A stretch of DNA of 64,000 nucleotides, taken from positions 311,575 through 375,574 of the forward strand of contig SIJG01000078.1 of assembly GCA_023374025.1 (NCBI GenBank), in the 5' to 3' direction. A program made the translations under genes and the position numbers. Shown one piece after another: positions 34,259 through 45,540 of the stretch. Positions within the stretch are counted from its first letter, which is position 1. Every line of letters begins with the position of its first letter. Below the pieces are notes generated by a model. It was not told the origin of the DNA, did not search any database, and saw nothing but the letters and a program-made list of their open reading frames with translations. The DNA comes from Heterodera schachtii (Eukaryota > Nematoda > Chromadorea > Rhabditida > Heteroderidae).

Positions 34259-34712
34259 GGCAATGGTAAAGAATTGTGGTCCCTAATTTAACTTTTTTAT
34301 TTTTGACTCAGATTCGGTTTTAGGGGGTTTTCGAGGGTGCTGATTACGAAACTGATCTTGAGTTTGCCCAATTCCAAACCCCGGAACCGAATCCGAACAA
34401 AAAGTTGAAAATTTTTTTTTTCAAAAATATAAGTTAAAACCGGTCAAATTTTGGCTCAATTTTTACACATGAAGCATTGTTTTTCATCAAAATAAATAGT
34501 TGTTAAATGAATTAGAAGCTTTTACCCCAGAAAATGCATCTTTGGAAAATTTTTTTTTCAACTTTTTGTTCGAATTCGTGTCAGAGGTTCGGAATTGGGC
34601 AAATCCGTGTTAAGATTCGTAATCAGCACAAAGCCCCTTAAAATTGTTTCAAGCCCAAAATAAAAAATAAAATATTTAAAAATAAATCGGACCACAATTC
34701 TTTACCATTGCC
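34259..34712. mobile_element. Foldback element inserted at the A1 exon (454 bp)
   Basis: The ends are GGCAATGGTAAAGAATTGTG and its complement. The perfect 8-bp duplication AAGAATTA lies at 34,251-34,258 and 34,713-34,720. Internal GAACCGAATCCGAACAAAAA cores make it a relative of the element at 27,090. The left duplication lies within the reading frame after GAIFCSADDAKK, and the insertion creates an immediate TAG stop. Confidence 0.9.
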
Positions 34713-36374
34713 AAGAATTACAATCCAAAAATAAAATCACATAATTACTCAAACATTTAAAAATCAACACACATTTTCAGGCAAATACCAATGGAACGAA
34801 TGGCATAATTTCCAACCTAATTATGACATTGAAAAATGTGCAAAAGATTTGAATGACAAAGTTGTTCGAAATCGTGAAATGCACGGTTTGCACTTGGGAC
34901 TACTGAATGGGTGTGCACGTATCAATTTGGTGCCGAGGGGAAGACCATGATCAATAATGCCTTTGAGCCGCCGACCGAAAGTTAGTAATGAAAAATGAGA
35001 AACTACAAAATTCAACTTTTCGAGTATAATTTTTTGTCTATTGCCTTTAGCTAAAAATAAAGTTATTCAAAAGTTTCTATAAATCTCGAGCTATCGATTG
35101 ATACCAAGAATATAGGTATTGACCAAGTAAGAAAAAAGTTATGGCCTAAGAAACTAAGGATGACCATTCATGGGACGCAGAATACGTCATGGGACGCATA
35201 AAACCGACCAGAACCACTAAAAGTGAGAAAAAATGTCAAAAAGTGACGGACAGTGACATCCGACTTGAAAAAATGCGTTTTTTGAGCCATTTATTCCAAA
35301 TAATTAAGCATATTGAATAAATACTAATTATAAAGAGGGTTGGCAGTTTAGAGCCAATTCCCTTTTTCCATTGACTCAGGATAGCCTAAAAGTTTTCGGG
35401 ATATTCTACTTTCAAACATTCGGCCTTCTATGGAGAGAAGAGGTAGAAGACAATTTAGTCATTCCAACTTTTTAGCAAAATTTCATGCTCTTTATGTATT
35501 AAAAAAAAATTTACTGTATCCAAATTTTTCATTGGCACCTAACTCTGTTTTACGGTAGTTCATCACAAAAAAAAAGTATTTGTTTGGTCCATATATTAAT
35601 CGAAATGTTGGTGGAGTGTTTGTACATAATTTCTATGCAAATTGCATGATTTTTGGTCAAATTTGGCAAATGCCCGGGGATGACCCAAGTCTCATGGGTG
35701 AACAAAAATTTTGATCACTCCAGATCAACCGTAAGGAATGATCTTATCACAGTGGTGCAATTTCATTTTTTTTTGTTTATTATCGAATGTATGTATGCAT
35801 ACCAGAATATTTGTTAAATAATTTTATATTTTATAATGGGTTTCCATTTTGGCGCTATAATTTGTTGCAATAAAATTAATTATGAAAAATGTATACATTT
35901 TTTAAAATTCCTTTTTTAAATTTCAGAAACGAAGTGCAAATACGGCATCGGGAGTGAGTTAGGGATGATGAAAGAAGAAGTACGCGAATGCTTCAATATG
36001 AAATGCGGTGCCACTTTTTTTGTTGGGCGAATGGTGGTAAAAACAATTTTTTTTTTTGTGAGACAGATTAAGCTAAGTTTTCAAAATGATGCATTTGAAA
36101 ATTTTGATTTCAGACAAGGAATATTCTTAAATCGGCAGGGATAATGAAAAAAATATTTAGTCATTTAGAAAACTCAAGGGTCAATGTCAGGGCTAGCAGG
36201 TGTGAGGCTTAGCCTCATTTTGCGCTTTTTGAGAGGCCGATGGGGCTTACATAAATTTTTAAACTGATGTTTTTTTGTGCTTTTTGCGAATTGGTTTCTG
36301 ACAAAAATTTGCTGAAATCGTTATGGATAATGAAAATAAAAATCCTAATCATTTTTTTAATTGATAGATCCATG

Positions 36375-38569
36375 AGTAGTGTAAGGCCCATTAAATGGCC
36401 CCAAAATTTGGCCCCATCCCCTCCACCCCACCCCTCCACCTTTCCCCATCCTTTCTGCTTTTCCAAATTCCACCCCAAATTTAGCCCAATTCCCACCTCC
36501 TTTCCCCATCCTTCCTTTCTGCTTTTCCAAATTCCGCCCCAAATTTGACCCCATTCCCTCCGCCTTTCCCCATCCTTTCTTTCTGCTTTTTAAATTCACC
36601 TCCAAATTCCGCACCCAAATTCTGCCCCTAAGTTGGCCACACCCCCCCCCCCCCTTTAATCCGATCCATCATCCCTTAACTCCGTTCGCCACCCGCCTAT
36701 TTGATCAGATAAATATTATTGATTTGTTGCGAAATTTTTGTGCGTGGCGTTTGCACAAAATGGTGCCACCCGCGCTCCAAGATCGAAATAATTTTTTATG
36801 TGTCAATCAAACTTCGCCGTCGAGAAAATTTAATGCGCGGCAGAGATGCAAAATATTTGCATCACACAAAAAATATTAATTGTCCCAATGCCTATGGTCC
36901 GAAATGTTTTGCTAATAAATATGTCTTGATAAATCAAAGGTAATAATATAGAAACATTGGGGTTTCACATGTATTGCAAAAACCGGTGAAAAGGTAATAG
37001 CAGGTGAAAAATATTGTGATATCAGGTGAAAAAAGGGCAGAACAGGTGAAAAATATTGTCATAGCGGGTGAAAAAAAGGGCATAACAGGTGAAAAATATT
37101 GTGATATCAGGTGAAAAAAGGGCAGAACAGGTGAAAAATATTGTCATAGCGGGTGAAAAAAAAGGGCAGAACAGGTGAAAAAATATTGTCATAGCCGGTA
37201 AAAAAAGGGCATGGGAGGGGTGAAGTCTTTTGATGTTGCCGACTATCCTAAACCTATTGGACTACTCCTATGATGTTGCCGCCAACCAAATCCAATGCCC
37301 CAAATCCTCGCGGGTGTTTTTTTCTGGCCGCACAGCGCCGCGGAGGGCCATCAACCATCCACAAAAGTGAAAGGTGAAGGAAATTCAATTTTCTTTTGCA
37401 AATTAAATCCGAAATCCCTTATCTTTTGGGGCTGTCTATTTTCTCAAATCCTGAGACTATTTTCTGATCTTGAAATTAAAACTCATTTTGAAATTTTGCC
37501 AGAACCGTGCATTTACTCCCTCCCCGCACCCCGTCGATACACCTCTAATCGATATTAATAATACACAAAAGAGCAATAAATTGGGGGATTTTAAATCTTT
37601 TGGGCCATTTTCAAATAGTGGAGAATTTAGCCCAATATCTGGCCCCAAATTTGACCCCATCTCCTCCACCTTTCCCCACACTTTGTTTCTGTTTTTCAAA
37701 TTCAGCCCCAAATTTGCCCCTAATCCCCTCCCTTCCATCCTTCCCCTACCACACTTTTACGCCTAATTTTTGAGAAATTAAAGTTTATTAAAGAGGAGGA
37801 AAATTATGTGAAATTCAATCGACAAATGATGAAAAGTTAAAAGTTGAGATTTATTATTAAAGAAGTTTATGATTTATTATTAAAAAGTTAAAAGTCGTCA
37901 TTTATTATTGAAAAAACAATCACAAAAATAAATGAATAGTAAAAAAAGTTAATAAAGCATTCCGATCTTCAAGTGAAGGTTTAAAAAGCGGATTTAATTA
38001 ATCTTTGTATGAAGCTAAAAAACGATTAACATTGTTAGCCTAATTCAAAAACGGGTAAAGATATATGATGAATCACGGAAAATGTAAAAAAAAAGAGGAT
38101 TTCACCTAATTTGTCAACTAATTCGTTGTCGGCGACAAAGAGACATTAACGCTAGCTTAATTAAGCAGGCAGATGATGAGAGAATGATTATGAAGAACGG
38201 GTTTAGACACTGCTTTTTAGCGTTTATGGCGGATATAACGTGTTTATTAGAAATGGCGAACGTAGATTTGTGTGGTATTTAAACAAAAGTTTTTGATAGG
38301 CTTATTCATATATTAAAATTAAATAATAAATATTTATTGCTAATAAATCCGCGCTAAAATTATGACTACCTACGAAGCAATTGAAGGATCAAAAACGTTG
38401 GTACCCACGGCTGAAGACCTTTCGTCAAAAATTGACGACTTCTTGAACAACATTATCTCCCTGAATATTTTTGGGAAATATGTAGGCCTATTTAAATTTC
38501 GCATCCCTCAAAACTACCAACTTCCGGAATGTAAATTATCGCCGCGGGAGCAGCTTCCTATTCGGTACC
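36375..38569. repeat. Left inverted arm
   Basis: It contains, in order: a CT-rich tract with TTTCCCCATCCTTTCTGCTT units; an ORF at 36,719-36,943; a tandem array at about 36,980-37,205 (GGTGAAAAATATTGTGATAT with AGGTGAAAAAAGGGCAGAAC); and the first exon of the JmjC-like gene (MTTYEAIEGSKTLVPTAEDL, 38,362 on). The arm ends at a GGTACC where the two arms diverge. Confidence 0.9.
36719..36943 (+). pseudogene. ORF in both arms with CCCH-like cysteines
   Basis: The reading ICCEIFVRGVCTKWCHPRS resembles the start of a C-x(7-8)-C-x(3-5)-C-x-H RNA-binding finger, and a later NINCPNAYGPKCF could be a second one. Spacing is off and the flanks are not coding-like, so at most this is a captured and decayed gene fragment. 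The same ORF is read on the minus strand at 43,837-44,061 in the other arm. Confidence 0.3.
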
Positions 38570-40296
38570 TTTTCAGAGGTGCCATGAATAATTTTTAATA
38601 GTTTTTCGATACTATTTTTTGATTATTTATTCGTCCTTTTTTATTCACTAGACTCTGAATAAAACATTATTTCATATTTCTCTACCTAACTCTGTGCACC
38701 AAAAAATAGTATCGAAAAACTATTAAAAATTATTCATGGCACCTCTGAAAAATTATTTATTCGTCCTTTTTTATTCACTAGACTCTGAATAAAACATTAT
38801 TTCATATTTCTCTACCTAACTCTGTGCACCAAAAAATAGTATCGAAAAACTATTAAAAATTATTCATGGCACCTCTGAAAAATATTTTATTCGTCCTTTT
38901 TTATTCACTAGACTCTGAATAAAACATTATTTCATATTTCTCTACCTAACTCTGTGTACCAAAAATAGTATCGAAAAACTATTAAAAATTATTCATGGCA
39001 CCTCTGAAAAATATTTTATTCGTAATTTTTTATTCACTCGACTCTGAATAAAACATTATTTCATATTTCTCTACCTAACTCTGTGCACCAAAAAATAGTA
39101 TCGAAAAACTATTAAAAATTATTCATGGCACCTCTGAAATTTTTTTATTAGTCCTTTTTTATTCACTAGACTCTGAATAAAACATTATTTCATATTTCTC
39201 TACCTAACTCTGTGCAACAAAAAATAGTATCGAAAAACTATTAAAAATTATTCATGGCACCTCTGAAAAATTATTTATTCGTCCTTTTTTATTCACTAGA
39301 CTCTGAATAAAACATTATTTCATATTTCTCTACCTAACTCTGTGCACCAAAAAATAGTATCGAAAAACTATTAAAAATTATTCATGGCACCTCTGAAAAA
39401 TTATTTTATTAATCCTTTTTAATTCACTAGACCCTGAATAAAACATTATTTCATATTTCTCTACCTAACTCTGTGTACCAAAAATAGTATCGAAAAACTA
39501 TTAAAAATTATTCATGGCACCTCTGAAAAATATTTTATTCGTAATTTTTTATTCACTCGACTCTGAATAAAACATTATTTCATATTTCTCTACCTAACTC
39601 TGTGCACCAAAAAATAGTATCGAAAAACTATTAAAAATTATTCATGGCACCTCTGAAATTTTTTTATTAGTCCTTTTTTATTCACTAGACTCTGAATAAA
39701 ACATTATTTCATATTTCTCTACCTAACTCTGTGCAACAAAAAATAGTATCGAAAAACTATTAAAAATTATTCATGGCACCTCTGAAAAATTATTTTATTA
39801 ATCCTTTTTAATTCACTAGACCCTGAATAAAACATTATTTCATATTTCTCTACCTAACTCTGTGCACCAAAAAATAGTATCGAAAAACTATTAAAAATTA
39901 TTCATGGCACCTCTGAAAAATATTTTATTCGTCATTTTTTATTCACTCGACTCTGAATAAAACATTATTTCATATTTCTCTAACTAACTCTGTGCACCAA
40001 AAAATAGTATCGAAAAACTATTAAAAATTATTCATGGCACCTCTGAAAAATATTTTATTCGTCATTTTTTATTCACTCGACTCTGAATAAAACATTATTT
40101 CATATTTCTCTAACTAACTCTGTGCACCAAAAAATAGTATCGAAAAAAAATTATTCATGGCACCTCTGAAAAATTATTTATTCGTCCTTTTTTATTCACT
40201 AGACTCTGAATAAAACATTATTTCATATTTCTCTACCTAACTCTGTGCACCAAAAAATAGTATCGAAAAACTATTAAAAATTATTCATGGCACCTT
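38570..40296. repeat. 130-bp satellite, about 13 copies
   Basis: Each unit contains ATAGTATCGAAAAACTATT (a small hairpin), ATTCATGGCACCTCTGAAA, TTATTCACTAGACTCTGAAT and ATTTCTCTACCTAACTCTGT. The period is about 130 bp. The first ~50 bp (38,575-38,622) is inverted relative to the rest. Copies differ by few bases, and some pairs of neighbouring units share the same variants, which implies block duplication. Confidence 0.95.
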
Positions 40297-40489
40297 CAAG
40301 CTAAAATTCCCTCAACTCCCCTGTATAACATGTACCAGAATAATGGCCATAGATGCTATTTTCCATTGAAGTGCTAGATTTTTTATAAAAATATTACGGC
40401 TAACAGAGTGGGCCTTCACTTTAGACCGTTCCACCCCAGCTAGTCCTAATATCACTTTAATTTTTATTCAACTTTATTTAACAAAAAAA

Positions 40490-40684
40490 TCAATAAAATC
40501 CAAAAGGCATCACATTAAACTCCTCATCGATGATCCCCTTCTGGCATACCGGCCTGTACATTTTGTGCTTCTCCCTCGTCACCACTGAATCCCTCGTCGG
40601 CCTAAATATCGGTATTAATTTGGAAATATTTTTTAAAACTCACCCAAAATCATTCTTGTAGACGAAGAAAGCCGGGCTGTTCAT
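40490..40684 (-). CDS. Small two-exon protein in the Polinton-like element
   Basis: An ATG at 40,684 opens MNSPAFFVYKNDF, a GTGAGT donor interrupts it, and after a short intron ending TTTAG the frame continues PTRDSVVTREKHKMYRP, then IIDEEFNVMPFGFY and a TGA at 40,490-40,492. The product is about 50 residues. The family is not recognised. It lies on the same strand as, and downstream of, the JmjC-like gene. An in-phase splice and clean ends argue for a real gene, but its short length leaves doubt. Confidence 0.45.
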
Positions 40685-40756
40685 CGCTAATTAATGAAAT
40701 TGAAACACCAATTTAAAATTTTAGTATCATCATTTATAAACTGAAAATTTTTGGGA

Positions 40757-40975
40757 ATCGGCCCCCAGTCCCATGGGCACATGCCCATCACCAGACCCCT
40801 AGCCCCATCAGCCCCCAGTCCCATGGGCACATGCCCATCCCGAGACCCCTAGCCCCATCAGCCCCAGCCCCATGGGCACTTGCCCATCACCAGACCCCTA
40901 GCCCCATCAGCCCCCAGTCCCATGGGCCCATGCCCATCACCAGACCCCTAGCCCCATCCGCCCCCAGCCCCCATT
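40757..40975. repeat. ~55-bp tandem repeat, about four copies
   Basis: Units read AGTCCCATGGGCACATGCCC, then ATCACCAGACCCCTAGCCCC, then ATCAGCCCCC. It is CT-rich with an embedded CCCATGGG palindrome. Confidence 0.9.
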
Positions 40976-41098
40976 GACATTTTTTAACAATGTTCGTTGA
41001 AACATTTTATTCGGTTTTTTTAAAGTATGATATCAAAAGGCAAATTAATAATACGATAATCGGGTTCAAATGTATGTTCGGTTAATAGATGAATAGGA

Positions 41099-42419
41099 TT
41101 AACATTCATATATGTTTCCAAACGGGTAGATGGAGTCGAATCCTTCTCCGTAATTGACGATTTCCGCGGTCAGTTCGTTCCATTGTTCTTGTGCTTTTGC
41201 TTCGTCGCCGCCCACTCCTTTTTGTCTCAATACATATTTTTTAATAAGCTCCAGGGTGTCAATGACAGGGTAAAAGAAACCAGAGCATCCTGGCTTGGAG
41301 TCTAACCCATAGGCAGCCCAGCTTAGCGGCCCTACGTTCCAGGCGATGGCGGTGTTAAGGCCAAAAACATGTAAAAGATCCCAAACAACCCGACAATTTA
41401 CGGTTGAAAATCCAAAATGTGCCGCTCGCGGCAAAGTGATTATGCCTTCTCCTTGTCTTTGAACCTAAAACAGACTTTTTTGGATTTGATTACCATAAAA
41501 TCTTACTGTTCGAGTGCAGCGAATATTATTTTGACGTAATATTTCCGGGCTGATCATTATGGTTTTTGCTCGCAGATATTCTGGATCGGCGCTAAACTCC
41601 TTCACAAACACGGATGCCGCTAGGTTCTTGAAGCGGGTAAAATCTGCAGCCGGAATCGAATACCTACGTTACCCTTTCTATATCATTGATTCTTTACAAA
41701 CTCAGACAAACCAGATAGTTAAAGCGTTACAGTCCGATTTTGGTAGCAGCAGACTAATGCTGAACAGCTCCGCATTTTCGGTGTATGGTGGGAAGAAAGC
41801 GCCGGCACGTCTCAGATACATGCAAAAAGACGTCACACCTTCAATCGGTGCATCCATTCCTCCTGAGGCAGCATCCATTGGTTGAAAGGTCAGCAGAGCT
41901 CCAAGTGCTGGTTTCCATTCAGCATCCGCCGGTTCTGGGGCCAATTCCTGTGCGTACTCGAAGACCCATCCCGGCTGATCAATACCCCGCCAAAAAACGC
42001 TAAAACCGAATTTGGTTTTTTCTTTTAATCTCTTAAACCTCTCATATTCGTCGGTTATTCGGTTATTGAGCCAACAGTTCCCCTCCTTAACATACTTCGA
42101 AACCGTCTTAACGGGGTCCGCCTTTTGTACCAGTTTATAAAACCATTTAACGGCATTTTTTCCAATGAAACGGAACTAGAGAAAAATTTTTTTTAATGTA
42201 CCATTATTCGTGGTACCGAATAGGAAGCTGCTCCCGCGGCGATAATTTACATTCCGGAAGTTGGTAGTTTTGAGGGATGCGAAATTTAAATAGGCCTACA
42301 TATTTCCCAAAAATATTCAGGGAGATAATGTTGTTCAAGAAGTCGTCAATTTTTGACGAAAGGTCTTCAGCCGTGGGTACCAACGTTTTTGATCCTTCAA
42401 TTGCTTCGTAGGTAGTCAT
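41099..42419 (-). CDS. JmjC-domain-like protein, cargo of the Polinton-like element (exons ~42224-42419, ~41696-42177, 41507-41643, 41099-41464)
   Basis: Exon 1 begins MTTYEAIEGSKTLVPTAEDL. Exon 2 has FGFSVFWRGIDQPGWVFEYA, then GVTSFCMYLRRAGAFFPPYT and ENAELFSISLLLPKS. Exon 3 has DFTRFKNLAASVF...KTIMISPEILRQNN. Exon 4 continues in phase with VQRQGEGIITLPRAAHFGFS and ends at a stop after FGNIYEC. The order follows the JmjC core of KDM4/KDM5-type demethylases: the ELFSINLLH-type strand, the IMISPEIL helix, and the QxxGEFVxxFPRAYHxGFN block. The expected HxE iron-binding pair reads YTE, while the distal His in PRAAH is kept. An in-frame TGA ends exon 2's frame just before the donor that would join exon 3, and exon 1 joins exon 2 out of frame by the most obvious splice. 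It is either a degenerate or a catalytically altered gene. Confidence 0.6.
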
Positions 42420-44327
42420 AATTTTAGCGCGGATTTATTAGCAATAAATATTTATTATTTAATTTTAATATATGAATAAGCCTATCAAAAACTTTTGTTT
42501 AAATACCACACAAATCTACGTTCGCCATTTCTAATAAACACGTTATATCCGCCATAAACGCTAAAAAGCAGTGTCTAAACCCGTTCTTCATAATCATTCT
42601 CTCATCATCTGCCTGCTTAATTAAGCTAGCGTTAATGTCTCTTTGTCGCCGACAACGAATTAGTTGACAAATTAGGTGAAATCCTCTTTTTTTTTACATT
42701 TTCCGTGATTCATCATATATCTTTACCCGTTTTTGAATTAGGCTAACAATGTTAATCGTTTTTTAGCTTCATACAAAGATTAATTAAATCCGCTTTTTAA
42801 ACCTTCACTTGAAGATCGGAATGCTTTATTAACTTTTTTACTATTCATTTATTTTTGTGATTGTTTTTTCAATAATAAATGACGACTTTTAACTTTTTAA
42901 TAATAAATCATAAACTTCTTTAATAATAAATCTCAACTTTTAACTTTTCATCATTTATCGATTGAATTTCACATAATTTTCCTCCTCTTTAATAAACTTT
43001 AATTTCTCAAAAATTTGGCGTAAAAGTGTGGTAGGGGAAGGATGGAAGGGAGGGGATTAGGGGCAAATTTGTGGCTGAATTTGAAAAACAGAAACAAAGT
43101 GTGGGGAAAGGTGGAGGAGATGGGGTCAAATTTGGGGCCAGATATTGGGCTAAATTCTCCACTATTTGAAAATGGCCCAAAAGATTTAAAATCCCCCAAT
43201 TTATTGCTCTTTTGTGTATTATTAATATCGATTAGAGGTGTATCGACGGGGTGCGGGGAGGGAGTAAATGCACGGTTCTGGCAAAATTTCAAAATGAGTT
43301 TTAATTTCAAGATCAGAAAATAGTCTCAGGATTTGAGAAAATAGACAGCCCCAAAAGATAAGGGATTTCGGATTTAATTTGCAAAAGAAAATTGAATTTC
43401 CTTCACCTTTCACTTTTGTGTATGGTTGATGGCCCTCCGCGGCGCTGTGCGGCCAGAAAAAAACACCCGCGAGGATTTGGGGCATTGGATTTGGTTGGCG
43501 GCAACATCATAGGAGTAGTCCAATAGGTTTAGGATAGTCGGCAACATCAAAAGACTTCACCCCTCCCATGCCCTTTTTTTACCGGCTATGACAATATTTT
43601 TTCACCTGTTCTGCCCTTTTTTTTCACCCGCTATGACAATATTTTTCACCTGTTCTGCCCTTTTTTCACCTGATATCACAATATTTTTCACCTGTTATGC
43701 CCTTTTTTTCACCCGCTATGACAATATTTTTCACCTGTTCTGCCCTTTTTTCACCTGATATCACAATATTTTTCACCTGCTATTACCTTTTCACCGGTTT
43801 TTGCAATACATGTGAAACCCCAATGTTTCTATATTATTACCTTTGATTTATCAAGACATATTTATTAGCAAAACATTTCGGACCATAGGCATTGGGACAA
43901 TTAATATTTTTTGTGTGATGCAAATATTTTGCATCTCTGCCGCGCATTAAATTTTCTCGACGGCGAAGTTTGATTGACACATAAAAAATTATTTCGATCT
44001 TGGAGCGCGGGTGGCACCATTTTGTGCAAACGCCACGCACAAAAATTTCGCAACAAATCAATAATATAGGCGGGTGGCGAACGGAGTTAAGGGATGATGG
44101 ATCGGATTAAAGGGGGGGGGGGGGTGTGGCCAACTTAGGGGCAGAATTTGGGTGCGGAATTTGGAGGTGAATTTAAAAAGCAGAAAGAAAGGATGGGGAA
44201 AGGCGGAGGGAATGGGGTCAAATTTGGGGCGGAATTTGGAAAAGCAGAAAGGATGGGGAAAGGTGGAGGGGTGGGGTGGAGGGGATGGGGCCAAATTTTG
44301 GGGCCATTTAATGGGCCTTACACTACT
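42212..44327. repeat. Right inverted arm
   Basis: This is the inverted copy of 36,375-38,569 with the same sub-features: the JmjC-like exon 1, the tandem array at about 43,575-43,790 and the CCCH-like ORF. It is shorter than the left arm mainly through loss of one CT-rich unit and a ~15-bp deletion near 44,065. Confidence 0.9.
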
Positions 44328-44919
44328 TCCATGTTTTTCATTTTCCATCTGCTAATTACCTTTTTGACACCCGAATGATCGGAAAATCTTTCAAACTACC
44401 ATTTTTAGAATCGTAATCTATCCTTTAATAACGTAAAGTTTTATGCCCTATTTTACAAATTATGTCCATATTTCGCAATTTTATGTTCATTTAATTGGAG
44501 GCCCTAATGACACCATAAATGGTCATTCATGGATAAAAAATTTTTTTACCACCACAAATCAAATATTCATCAATATTGATGGATAAACTTTTTATTTTGG
44601 TGATACAAATCACTTTTTCCAGGTAAATACCAATGGAATAAATGGGATTGTTTCGCCAGTCATCTTAAACAACAAAATTTTGCCGAAATTCAAACCAATG
44701 TTACTGATCAAGAACGTGCCGATCACAATTTGCCGAGTGCGACTGATTGGGAAAGCACCTTCCTGTTTGGTGAATCTTGGAAGGACATGGCCAATACACA
44801 TTTTAAGCCGCCACTGCCGCTACCGACGACGACGCCGGCAGGTGAATCAGAATGCCAATCCCTAATTGCCCAAAATAGGTTTACCTCAGTTCGGCACTAC
44901 GGTTTGGCCTAAGCATGTT

Positions 44920-45170
44920 TTTCCACTATAACTTTTTATCCAAATCCAGCATTTTTGGTTGCGAAAAAAAATCGAAATTTTGAAGTTTTTCCTTAATAAA
45001 ATTTTTTCCAGGCTTGGAAATCCTTTCGCTTTTTGTAAGGCTAATATAGCATGTGAAGAGCTTCCGAATGATACCAACAATGTTGGATTTGGATGACAAA
45101 GAAAAAAGTTATAGTGGAAAAGCATGCTGGGCCGCACCGTGAGGGCCAAACTAAGCGAGTCCGCCAAACA
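44920..45170. repeat. Dispersed repeat (GCATGTTTTTCCACTATAAC family)
   Basis: It shares GCATGTTTTTCCACTATA, GAAGTTTTTCCTTAATAAA and TTTTGTAAGGCTAATA with sequences at 52.8-53.2 and 54.2-54.5 kb. The two ends (CCACTATAACTTTTTATCCA and its near-complement) form an inverted repeat. Confidence 0.6.
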
Positions 45171-45540
45171 TTTTTTATTTTATACATAAATTAGAATTTT
45201 TGACTTTTGGTATATTTCCGTTTTCAAGTACAATTTTGAATACAAGCATGATTTTAATTTCTCATTAAGAGTAATACCCTATTTTGAAGTACGTACTTCC
45301 CATAATGAAAACTATGACAACACTCTGTGTAAAGATTCATTTTTTTATGTTTAATACAGGGAGCCTTCGCTAAAGTGTTGGAATGATGGGACTCATTATT
45401 GGTATATTTTTAAACATTTATTATAAAAATAGAAATGCATTTCGAAATTAGTTTTGCCACTGTTCCGTGCCATTTTGGATCAGCTTAATCACAACTAAAC
45501 ACAGCGTCCGGAAACTGAGCTCCTGTACCAAAAAAGATTT

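Larger units (their letters stand above)
36375..44327. mobile_element. Polinton/Maverick-like non-autonomous element (~7.95 kb) with JmjC-like cargo
   Basis: The left end is AGTAGTGTAAGGCCCATTAA and the right end its exact complement. The perfect 6-bp duplication TCCATG lies at 36,369-36,374 and 44,328-44,333. The inverted arms are 36,375-38,569 and 42,212-44,327, nearly identical except for a few indels. Polintons are known for 6-bp duplications, long inverted repeats and AG...CT (often AGT) termini, and are abundant in nematodes. No family-B polymerase, RVE integrase, ATPase or capsid gene is seen, so movement would need help in trans. The high arm identity suggests recent insertion or ongoing arm conversion. 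The alternative is an unknown element class with the same duplication length. Confidence 0.8.
32905..44912 (+). pseudogene. Secreted cysteine-module protein, interrupted by transposons (exons 32905-32974, ~34130-34258, 34781-34990, ~35926-36036, 44623-44912)
   Basis: Exon 1 encodes a signal peptide (MNHSTLRASILVVLLCHSFL, then PAE) and joins in phase to TLKCLYGYENEQSKIV...IGKCGAIFC. Two module types alternate. Module A is KC-x-YG...KCGA-x-F (A1 at 34.1 kb, A2 KTKCKYGIGSELG...CFNMKCGATFF at 35.9 kb). Module B is GKYQWNEWHNF...EWVCTYQFGAEGKTM at 34.8 kb and GKYQWNKWDCF...FLFGESWKDMANTHFKPP at 44.6 kb. I do not recognise the family; secretion is predicted, any role in parasitism is inference. Damage: a foldback element sits in or at the end of A1, B1 needs a frameshift, and the intron between A2 and B2 holds the 8-kb Polinton-like element. 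The copy is probably decaying. Confidence 0.6.

Noticed and set aside
36215..36614. Gly/Lys-rich and Pro/Phe-rich ORFs near 36.3 kb and 44.2 kb
   Set aside because: Translations of CT-rich tandem units in the element arms; mirrored on the opposite strand of the other arm.
36375..44327. Inverted segmental duplication or assembly palindrome instead of a transposon
   Set aside because: The exact 6-bp duplication and matching terminal bases at both outer borders, plus insertion in an intron between related exons, are better explained by transposition; long reads could still overturn this.
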